A stretch of 7,133 nt of DNA, taken from assembly GCA_966249405.1 (NCBI GenBank), contig CBINDO010000383.1, positions 1 to 7,133 on the forward strand, in the 5' to 3' direction. The translations under genes and the position numbers were made by a program. Below, in pieces: positions 1 through 5,904 of this stretch (positions are counted from its first letter, which is position 1; each line of letters begins with the position of its first letter). The notes under the pieces are model-generated. The model was not told where the DNA came from and did no database searches. It worked only from the letters and a program-made list of their open reading frames with translations. This DNA is from SZUA-265 sp966249405 (GTDB taxonomy: Bacteria > Myxococcota_A > Polyangia > Polyangiales > Polyangiaceae).

Positions 1-1006
1 CGCCACCGCCACCGCTTGGGTCGGGAGGATTTGGGGGATCGTCATTGGGGTCTGGCCCGCCCGGCCAATTCACATCCCACAGTGAGAAGTGGGACACCTC
101 GAAACGCCACAGTGACGTTCCCACCTGGTACCGTGACGCCAGAGTCGCTCGCTCGGCATCGAGGATCCCCAGCTCGGTTAGTTGGGTGCCTGTATCAGCA
201 CCAGGTATGAAGTTAACATCCAATAGTGCTCGACCGCTGGCGTCCAAGCCCACGATCTTGATGACTCGCCCAGATTTTTCAGCAATCCAGCGTTCCTCTT
301 TAGCGTCGTAGCGACCAACTGGAGCTGTCTCACCAATCGGGAATTCTAGAAAGTTCTCTACGTAAACCGGAATGGTTTTGCTCAATTCGACATCCTTGCC
401 TTCAGCGCCGGCGACGTCGAACGAAACAGCGTAGGTGAACATGCTCTGTGGAGGAAGCGTAGCCATCATGCCATCGTGACCGACCTCATCGCGATTCGTC
501 ACCTCCTTCGCTCTAATCGCGTAGTCGGTTCTAGGTGTCGGTTCGCCTTCAACCGTGGCCATGGTTCCCGGCGGCACGAGCATAGCCACCTGGCGCGAGC
601 CATCGGCGTCCGTCTCCAGTTCACCAGCGACGATAGTCGTCGTTACTGCGCTAGCGGACACCGCATGGGCCGCGCCGTGTGAAATCAGTCTCACTGGGGG
701 GACAAATTCGTCGTGCAACGGTTGTGTCGTCACCTCGCGATGGGAGGCCAAGTAGGACGGATGGGCGAATTGAAGGGTGATTGACTCACCCCCATTCACT
801 GCGAGTGCAAACGATCCGTCCGCTAACGTTGTGACGGAGCCGAATTCTTCGCGGTGAACAACGCTGACCTGAACGCAGGAAACGGGGCCTCCCGACTCGT
901 CCAAGACTCGACCTCGTGCTACAGCCACGCGTTGCGTATCAATGACCTCCTCGTCGAGCGGAGCTTGTGATCGGTAGGTTCCGAGGAACAGTGGCGACGC
1001 GGTCAT
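1..1006 (-). CDS. RHS-repeat family protein, N-terminal conserved region (partial, open at left edge)
   Basis: Translating the minus strand gives 335 uninterrupted codons from ATG 1006 to the window edge, where the frame enters a Pro/Asp then Gly-rich linker. Residues about 27-92 read as a carboxypeptidase-regulatory-like beta-sandwich (ARGRVLDESGGPVS, then TLADGSFALAVNGGESITL). Residues about 130-315 carry blocks I recognise from the region before the YD repeats of myxobacterial RHS proteins: DADGSRQVAMLVPPGTMA, LPPQSMFTYAVSFDV, PVYVENFLEFPIG, GRVIKIVGLD, LGILDAERATLASRY and SLWRFEVSHFSLWDVNWP. RHS proteins are very large secreted or surface proteins whose repeats form a shell, often around a C-terminal toxin; the repeats and C-terminus lie outside the window. 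ATG 1006 has no convincing ribosome binding site. The codons upstream, back to the TAG at 1049-1051, also encode family-like sequence (EIDPTVVTTYA). I therefore think 1006 is not the native start and that this is the continuation of the neighbouring frame. The family call is from memory of the family, not a search. Confidence 0.85.
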   Translation of the reverse strand, partial: MTASPLFLGTYRSQAPLDEEVIDTQRVAVARGRVLDESGGPVSCVQVSVVHREEFGSVTTLADGSFALAVNGGESITLQFAHPSYLASHREVTTQPLHDEFVPPVRLISHGAAHAVSASAVTTTIVAGELETDADGSRQVAMLVPPGTMATVEGEPTPRTDYAIRAKEVTNRDEVGHDGMMATLPPQSMFTYAVSFDVAGAEGKDVELSKTIPVYVENFLEFPIGETAPVGRYDAKEERWIAEKSGRVIKIVGLDASGRALLDVNFIPGADTGTQLTELGILDAERATLASRYQVGTSLWRFEVSHFSLWDVNWPGGPDPNDDPPNPPDPSGGGG

Positions 1007-1048
1007 CGCGTAAGTGGTTACCACCGTTGGATCTATCTCGAGCGTTTC

Positions 1049-1051
1049 CTA
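1049..1051 (-). other. In-frame amber (TAG) codon splitting the modular RHS gene
   Basis: The minus-strand frame reads ...DAYP, TAG, ETLEIDPTVVTTYAM... and stays open on both sides without any change of frame. The residues right after the stop resemble the linker that precedes the conserved RHS N-terminal region, so the stop interrupts a module junction. TAG is also the ordinary stop of the outer-membrane protein gene at 5898-5900, which argues against code reassignment. A nonsense mutation (for example from CAG) or a base-call error is the simplest reading. Confidence 0.75.
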
Positions 1052-2659
1052 CGGATAGGCGTCGGCTTGTGGATTGCAGCACCCCGTTTCCAAGCCGTAT
1101 GGTAGCGGGGTTCCGGGTTGGCATTCACCAGTTGCGTCACATGTTTCCGTACCGTTGCAAACCAAGCTGTCGGAGCACGAGGTACCTGATGGCAAGTTGA
1201 CGTGGCTAGCCCCAGTGGTGGGGTCACAGCTGTCGACGGTGCAAGGCTTCCCGTCATCCACTACCAGTGGTGTTCCAGCCTGACAAATGCCGGCCGAACA
1301 CGTCTCCGTGCCGTTACACACCGTCGAGTCCACGCATGGTGTCGACACGACGGCACCATTGATGCACGCGAGCCTCGGAGCGCCTGAGCCTTGACCGCAG
1401 GTGGGCACGTAGTCGTCGTCCACGAGCCCGTCGCAATCGTTGTCTTTGCCGTCGCACGATGTGTCCGTAGTCGTGCAGGGGACTACGGTTAAGGTTGCGC
1501 TGCTGCTGGTGACGTTGCCCGCCGGGTTGGTGACCACGACCGTGTACGTGGTGTTGTTATGAGAGGAATTCGCTGTAAAGGTTAAGGTCGGACTCGTTGC
1601 ACCGGCGATGTTCGTGCCGTTGCGCCTCCATTGGTAGGTTAGTGAGTCGCCGGTCGCCGTCACAGAGAATGTCGCTGGCTGTCCGTTGATTACGCTGGCG
1701 TTGAGCGGCTGCTGCGTAATTGCCGGCCGATCCATCAGCATCGCCACCGCGGCTACGCCAAAGACGACGTTTTTTGCAACTACTTTGCCCCTGACATTGG
1801 CATTCCGCTGCAAGCCTAGACGGACGGTCCCATTTGGCACGAGCGCGTATGCTGATAGCTCCGAGTCAGGACCTAAATTGAGCGCACCTGGAAACACGAA
1901 ATTGCTGTTATCGCTTCCTTTGACGACAAGTCGCACATTGCGGGGAGTCAACCCGGTAGCGCCCGGTCCAATATATGCAAACTCAAGGGTCTCTACTTGA
2001 GTGTTGACCCGGATCTCGCAATCGGCACTACATTCAACTCGATCAGCCTGACCGACAAATAATGACGCGAAATGATAGGTTCCTCCGCTGAGAATGAGGC
2101 GACCGTTTACCGTCACGGTACCGTATGCGCCTTGAGCTTTGGTAACGACTTGTCCCGCACCTACGGTGATGGCCTGGGTGCCTGGGCTTATGGTGGGTAG
2201 AGTGGGTAGGTTGACCGAGACCGGTAGTGTCAGTGGCGTAGTGGCGCTGCCCACGGTACCCGTACCGGTTCTAGTATTGTAGTGGGCGTTGCCCGTGACG
2301 ACAGATCCCGTTCCCAGGTCGAGGGAATCGGCGCGGACGGCGCCGGTTACTCTTGCGCTCGTGCCCAAGACCAATTCGGCACCGGCAGGATTGGTCTGTC
2401 GCACCGTAATTCTTGTAGCGGTGACTTGTGCGCTGGTGCCGAGTATGACGCTGTTGGCTGCCACCAAACCATCTTGAGGCCACTCTGACGCATTTAGCGC
2501 CTCGCCAACCGTCGATAGCTCCAAATCGGAGGTCGAGGGCTTGCTGCACGAGGGAACCAGCAGCAGACTGCAGAGGGCGGCGTGCAATACCCCGCATAGT
2601 CTTGCCCAACGCATGAACGATTTACCTGCGGGGACGCCCGGTTGCTTCCTCTTACCCAT
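1049..2659 (-). CDS. Modular surface lipoprotein with beta-helix-like, Ig-like, MopE-like and Cys-rich segments; 5' part of the RHS gene
   Basis: The 536 codons fall into clear modules. Residues 1-38 are a basic start, a hydrophobic stretch (LLLVPSC) and a probable lipidated Cys38; the -3 to -1 residues (VPS) are an imperfect lipobox. Residues about 65-310 are beta-rich, with repeated LGTSAQVT and LGTSARVTG patterns, GTYHFASL and LVPNGTVRLG, suggesting a bactofilin-like or solenoid fold found in myxobacterial secreted proteins. Residues about 312-393 are an Ig-like domain (PAITQQPLNASVINGQPATF, YQWRRNGTNI). Residues 402-416 (CDGKDNDCDGLVDDD) match the MopE-type putative metal-binding motif. 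From residue 442 there are one and a half Cys-rich repeats with VCNGTETC in each copy. A second start at Met16 (2614) gives a more typical lipoprotein signal (Cys23) and has AGG about 10 bases upstream; 2659 has no visible Shine-Dalgarno. The frame ends at TAG and continues into the RHS region, so this is probably the front of one larger gene. Function beyond surface exposure is unknown. Confidence 0.8.
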   Translation of the reverse strand: MGKRKQPGVPAGKSFMRWARLCGVLHAALCSLLLVPSCSKPSTSDLELSTVGEALNASEWPQDGLVAANSVILGTSAQVTATRITVRQTNPAGAELVLGTSARVTGAVRADSLDLGTGSVVTGNAHYNTRTGTGTVGSATTPLTLPVSVNLPTLPTISPGTQAITVGAGQVVTKAQGAYGTVTVNGRLILSGGTYHFASLFVGQADRVECSADCEIRVNTQVETLEFAYIGPGATGLTPRNVRLVVKGSDNSNFVFPGALNLGPDSELSAYALVPNGTVRLGLQRNANVRGKVVAKNVVFGVAAVAMLMDRPAITQQPLNASVINGQPATFSVTATGDSLTYQWRRNGTNIAGATSPTLTFTANSSHNNTTYTVVVTNPAGNVTSSSATLTVVPCTTTDTSCDGKDNDCDGLVDDDYVPTCGQGSGAPRLACINGAVVSTPCVDSTVCNGTETCSAGICQAGTPLVVDDGKPCTVDSCDPTTGASHVNLPSGTSCSDSLVCNGTETCDATGECQPGTPLPYGLETGCCNPQADAYP

Positions 2660-2841
2660 ATAGCTCGGGCGCTTATCACATCATACCTTTGGTGTCTAGC
2701 AGCGACCGTGTTTGTCAGCTCAACTCCACGCAACGAATGTTTCGGCACTGCGCCGATTAGTCTTCCGGAGCTAGCTGGGAGGCGGACCAACCGATCGACG
2801 TTGGAGGGCGGTCGTGGCCGAGGGCACGGCGCATCTTCAAT

Positions 2842-2868
2842 TTCACCGTGTTCACCGTGTTCACCGGG
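2842..2868. repeat. Three tandem copies of a 9-bp unit in the 2660-2899 intergenic region
   Basis: TTCACCGTG occurs twice in tandem, followed by a third copy ending GGG. It lies in the 240-bp gap between the small lipoprotein gene and the modular RHS gene. I see no gene in that gap, no strong terminator hairpin, and no promoter with both elements. Nearby, CCAAC (2787-2791) and GTTGG (2800-2804) form a short 5-bp inverted repeat around CGATCGAC. Any regulatory role is speculative. Confidence 0.6.
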
Positions 2869-2899
2869 GAGGCTGGCGGGATGCGGGCTGAGCGAGATC

Positions 2900-3442
2900 T
2901 CAATGACCATCATCAGCGGTGGCACAGTTACTTGTTGCGCCTGATGCTTCTTGCCCACCTCCCGCATCGACGGTGCTACCACAGCCGAATTCGTCCCCCG
3001 GTAGAGGAGTGAACGGGTGCTTGGGGCAACGCGTGCAAGAGTCGGCGCCCCACACCGTGTAAGAAAAGCGATCGCCGTTGGGCGCCTCGATGACGAAGCG
3101 CTCCATGCGCCGGGCCACGAAGAACTCGGCTGGAAACTCGCGTTTACCGAGCACGGCGTCTCCCTCACCCCACTCGACGACGACGCCTTCCGCGTCTTGG
3201 CTCTCGGTGATCCAGAAGCTGTCCGTCGCGGAGCCGTTGGACGTGCTCCCGCTACCCGACAGCTGACTGCACGAGTACCCCGATTGCGGCATGGGTTCAG
3301 AAGTGACGAGGTGCGATTGAATCATGGCGAAGGGCGACTCCTCGCAGCCGGTGGCCAGGGCCAACAGCGCTCCGAGCAAGGTCCCAGGCGCGCGATAGCT
3401 CCGCACGCCCCCAGTGCTGGTCCGAGGGGTTCGTGTGTTCAT
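2900..3442 (-). CDS. Small hypothetical lipoprotein
   Basis: The product is 180 residues. The signal is clear: Arg-containing N-terminus, then GTLLGALLALATGC with Cys33 in a good lipobox (LATGC), so it should be lipidated and exported. The mature part has a Ser/Gly-rich stretch (residues 60-72), a probable small beta-rich domain (about 74-135) and a Cys cluster (Cys136, Cys139 and Cys154). It ends in a polar Gly/Ala-rich tail. I do not recognise the family. The start is well supported: GGAGGA at 3448-3453, five bases before ATG. It follows the 172-bp inverted-repeat segment and precedes the modular RHS gene by 240 bp on the same strand, so it is probably transcribed separately from the sigma-factor unit unless read-through occurs. 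A surface or periplasmic accessory role is only a guess. Confidence 0.8.
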   Translation of the reverse strand: MNTRTPRTSTGGVRSYRAPGTLLGALLALATGCEESPFAMIQSHLVTSEPMPQSGYSCSQLSGSGSTSNGSATDSFWITESQDAEGVVVEWGEGDAVLGKREFPAEFFVARRMERFVIEAPNGDRFSYTVWGADSCTRCPKHPFTPLPGDEFGCGSTVDAGGGQEASGATSNCATADDGH

Positions 3443-3475
3443 GTCAATCCTCCGTGGGTGGCTGGTTTCGGGTTA

Positions 3476-3647
3476 GGGCCCGTGCGTGAATAATTGAGTT
3501 ACGAGCCAGTCGAGACCGCAGTGAGGCAAGCGCCTGAGGAGCGAGCACCGGAGGCCTGCTGGACCAAGTTGGGGAGCGCAGCGACGAGGCCGCTCGCCGC
3601 AGCAAGAGGATCGGCTGGTGCAGTATCCATTATTCATGCACGGCCCC
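3476..3647. repeat. 172-bp segment bounded by 19-bp inverted repeats, MITE-like
   Basis: The left end reads GGGCCCGTGCGTGAATAAT (3476-3494) and the right end ATTATTCATGCACGGCCCC (3629-3647). The reverse complement of the right end matches the left at 17 of 19 positions. The trinucleotide TTA lies immediately outside each end (3473-3475 and 3648-3650), as a 3-bp target-site duplication would. The 134-bp interior has no credible ORF and only short internal inverted repeats. It fits a miniature inverted-repeat element or a small non-autonomous insertion. The alternative is a long-range hairpin in the transcript that acts as a terminator or processing site between two genes. I cannot assign an IS family. 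Whether other copies exist elsewhere is not visible here. Confidence 0.6.
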
Positions 3648-4277
3648 TTAGTCGCAGCGCACCGCTCGGAACGCGCCGTTGAGTTCCGGCGGTGGTGGGA
3701 CACTTTGGCCGGAAGAGTTCAAGCCGCTGATGCGTCCCGTGATGCATCGATCGTTGATGCCGTAAATTTCGAGCTCGGCGTCTGGGCCATTGTTCCCCGG
3801 TATGAACGAAGCGCCGACGGTCGTCGTCGCGCAACTCGAACCGCAGCCGACGCCGGCCTCGCCCTCTGATCGCTGGCTGAAGTCCCAGTTGACGACGTGG
3901 TCGGCGAGATTGTAGACGCCCACGGCCTGCATCTCCTCCGGTAAGTCGTAGTTCAACGTCCACATCGCGGTGCCGCAGCCGGGAAGGAATGCGGTGGCGT
4001 CGCTAGAGCCGTTCGGCCCCGGGCACCCGAGTGCAACGTCCGAGAGCAACACGTGCAAATTGCCGTTCACCATACGCGCCCACCCGGTCTGCAAGTCGGG
4101 GATGAGGCCCGGGTCCTCGGGGAGCGGGTCACAGCCAGGGATCTCGGTGGCCTCCGCAACGCGGCTGCCGGGACCGAGGTCGCCGTGGTCGATCGTTTCC
4201 CCGAGCCCAACGGCGGGGATCCAGACTGGCGAACTCGCCAACCACAATAGTCGTAGCCGCTTGTAAACGCGGTTCAT
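3648..4277 (-). CDS. Exported Cys-containing hypothetical protein, last gene of the sigma-factor unit
   Basis: I choose ATG 4277 rather than the longer frame from 4403. It overlaps the FecR-like stop as ATGA, has a G-run (4283-4288) five bases upstream, and gives a proper signal sequence (MNRVYKRLRLLWLASSPVW). The 209-residue product has a hydrophobic export segment at about 10-25 and a mature part with seven Cys (49, 85, 101, 145, 149, 178, 208). Paired disulphides in the periplasm or outside are plausible. Segments such as LEIYGINDRCITGRISGL and a final LNGAFRAVRCD resemble C-termini of uncharacterised myxobacterial exported proteins; this is my impression only. Translational coupling to the FecR-like gene suggests it is a partner or output of that signalling module. 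The TAA stop coincides with the TTA beside the inverted-repeat element, so the natural C-terminus might have been altered. Confidence 0.82.
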   Translation of the reverse strand: MNRVYKRLRLLWLASSPVWIPAVGLGETIDHGDLGPGSRVAEATEIPGCDPLPEDPGLIPDLQTGWARMVNGNLHVLLSDVALGCPGPNGSSDATAFLPGCGTAMWTLNYDLPEEMQAVGVYNLADHVVNWDFSQRSEGEAGVGCGSSCATTTVGASFIPGNNGPDAELEIYGINDRCITGRISGLNSSGQSVPPPPELNGAFRAVRCD

Positions 4278-5356
4278 GGTGACCCCCCTGTCGGTGCTCC
4301 GCTCGATGCGGACGACGGCACGCAGCGCGCGAGCTTCTGGAGGACCGCGGCGCGGTACCGCCCATTCGGGAAACGCGCCAAGTGCTCTCGGTAACGCGCG
4401 CACGCGCGTTCCGGCGCTTGCAACTCGGTCAACGTGGCTCGTTCGAAGTCCACGACTTCACTCGCGTGGGCGTCCTCGACGCTCACCTTGCTCAGACGCG
4501 CGAGCGCTTCTTCGTACCGGCCTTGAGCGCGGAGCTCGAGTGCGAGCTGGAGGTCCGAAGGGGGAGCGGGCGGGGCCGCGGTGGTCGTGGCGTGACTACT
4601 GGCGGCGCCCACTCGCGCGGGCCGTTGTTTCGAACTCCTCGGGTCGGGGCCGGAAGACTGGAGCGGCGCGGGGGTTGCAGTGGCTGCGGCATCGGAGGCG
4701 CCCAGCGGTGAGGCGGTTACGGTGGACGCCACGCCGTCGGCCGCGTCACGGGTGCGGACGTTCACGACCTCGGTCTTGCCGGTCCTGGTCTCGAACGTCA
4801 GGCGTTGGCCCGGCCACATTTCCACGGCGCCGCGCCCTTGGTGAACGAAGCGTACGTGTCCAGAACGCAGGTCGACTTGGCTCGTTTGGTCGGTAACCGT
4901 GACCGTGAATTCGGTGCCCAACACCACGATGCTGGCCTCGGGCACTCGAACTTCGACGGGCGGCTCTCCTGGCCGGACCTTGCGCACGCCGAAGTGCGCG
5001 GTGCCCGCCGTCAGTGACACGCCGGTCTGGTTTTGTACGAGTTTGGCGTCCGCTTCGAGGTGCACGGTCATGGCGGAGAGGTCGACGTCGCAGCGGCCGA
5101 CATAACGTGTTGCCATCGACTCGCGCACGATCTCACACCCGTGTTGGGGGTTCGGCGTGGACGTATTCACCCAGACGGCCAACAACCCGCACGCAGCCGC
5201 CAGCGGCAGCGCCCAAACGAACGGCACCCAGCGTCGCTTTCGCGGCGCGCGCACGTCGAGTGCGCGTCGGATCCGCGCGTCGGCGGCGGCGCTCATCGCG
5301 ATCGTCTGGAAGGCCCGACCGTAACTCTTGAGCGTGGCAGGTTTCTTGTGGTTCAT
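4274..5356 (-). CDS. FecR-domain membrane protein, probable regulator of the ECF sigma factor
   Basis: ATG 5356 overlaps the sigma-factor stop as ATGA and has GGAGG (5364-5368) seven bases upstream. The longer frame back to 5611 only shadows the sigma gene. The 360-residue protein has a cytosolic N-terminus of about 42 residues ending in a basic cluster (RAPRKRRW). One membrane segment follows at about 43-63. A periplasmic FecR domain spans about 92-190, with the hallmark VVLGTEFTVTV and then VDLRSGHVRF. An Ala/Pro/Ser/Thr-rich linker covers about 205-268. A helical TPR-like tail at about 268-344 contains LALELRAQGRYEEALARLSK and CARYREHLARFPNGRYRAAV. FecR proteins carry a signal from the outer membrane or periplasm across the inner membrane to an ECF sigma factor, as inhibitor or activator. 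The gene order supports that pairing. The TPR-like tail is not part of classical FecR and may bind a periplasmic partner. Confidence 0.9.
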   Translation of the reverse strand: MNHKKPATLKSYGRAFQTIAMSAAADARIRRALDVRAPRKRRWVPFVWALPLAAACGLLAVWVNTSTPNPQHGCEIVRESMATRYVGRCDVDLSAMTVHLEADAKLVQNQTGVSLTAGTAHFGVRKVRPGEPPVEVRVPEASIVVLGTEFTVTVTDQTSQVDLRSGHVRFVHQGRGAVEMWPGQRLTFETRTGKTEVVNVRTRDAADGVASTVTASPLGASDAAATATPAPLQSSGPDPRSSKQRPARVGAASSHATTTAAPPAPPSDLQLALELRAQGRYEEALARLSKVSVEDAHASEVVDFERATLTELQAPERACARYREHLARFPNGRYRAAVLQKLARCVPSSASSGAPTGGSP

Positions 5357-5904
5357 AGGTCCGCCTCCACCCCCAATTTGCCGAGTGATTCGCGGGCTCG
5401 GGTGAGCAGCTTGCTCACGTAACCTTTGGTATGGCCGAGGATGTCGGCGATCTCCTGCACGTCCTTCTCGTCGATGAAGCGCATCTGCGCGGCCACGCGT
5501 TCCTTGACCGGCAACTGTTCCAGCGCTTCGGCCACTTGACGGAGCTCCGCGCTCACCAGCGCCCGTGTCTCCGGCGTCGGCACGCTGCCAGCGGTGAAAC
5601 GTAACAACCAACTCACCGGCGCCGACCGTGTCAGGCGTTCATGGCGCAGCCGATTGAGGCAACGGCGCGTGGTCACGCGATAAAACCAGCCATCCAAGTC
5701 GTCGACCTCGACCAACGAAAACGATTGACCGACGAGCTTGGTGAACACGTCATGGGTGACGTCTTCGGCCCACCCGACGCGTCCTCCGCCGTAGCGCAGC
5801 GCGAGTTGAAACACTTGCCGTTGGTAACGTTCGTACAAACGCGTGAGCAGCTTCGTCTCCGCCGCGCGCACCTGTGCCGTCGAGACCTTGACCTCGGCTA
5901 CCAC
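5353..5904 (-). CDS. ECF-type RNA polymerase sigma factor (sigma-70 family)
   Basis: The frame is open from 6033 but has no good start there. GTG 5904 has GGGAGG (5910-5915) exactly five bases upstream and overlaps the end of the preceding gene by seven bases, so I take it as the start, giving 183 residues. Region 2 lies at about 18-92, with the core-binding and -10 recognition motifs AEDVTHDVF (46-54) and DGWFYRVTTRRCLNRLRH (71-88). Region 4 lies at about 122-175, with the helix-turn-helix VQEIADILGHTKGYVSKLLT. There is no region 1.1 or region 3, as usual for ECF (group 4) factors. It should direct RNA polymerase to a small regulon. The translationally coupled FecR-like gene downstream is its likely regulator. 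I see no conventional promoter in the 83-bp divergent gap that could show autoregulation. Confidence 0.93.
   Translation of the reverse strand: MVAEVKVSTAQVRAAETKLLTRLYERYQRQVFQLALRYGGGRVGWAEDVTHDVFTKLVGQSFSLVEVDDLDGWFYRVTTRRCLNRLRHERLTRSAPVSWLLRFTAGSVPTPETRALVSAELRQVAEALEQLPVKERVAAQMRFIDEKDVQEIADILGHTKGYVSKLLTRARESLGKLGVEADL

Noticed and set aside
1049..1051. TAG recoded as an amino acid (for example pyrrolysine)
   Set aside because: TAG also ends the barrel gene at 5898-5900 just as the sigma gene begins, so it works as a normal stop here; no decoding machinery is visible.
2680..2685. TATGAT on the minus strand as a -10 box for the surface-protein gene
   Set aside because: The hexamer is good, but no -35-like sequence lies 16-18 bases upstream, and one hexamer alone is weak evidence.
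2494..3168. Minus-strand 224-codon open frame across the intergenic gap
   Set aside because: It overlaps both the small lipoprotein and the modular surface protein in another frame, has Ser/Pro/Arg-rich composition, and no domain or ribosome binding site.
4276..4896. Plus-strand 206-codon open frame
   Set aside because: Arg-rich antisense shadow of the FecR-like gene in GC-rich sequence; no recognisable motifs.
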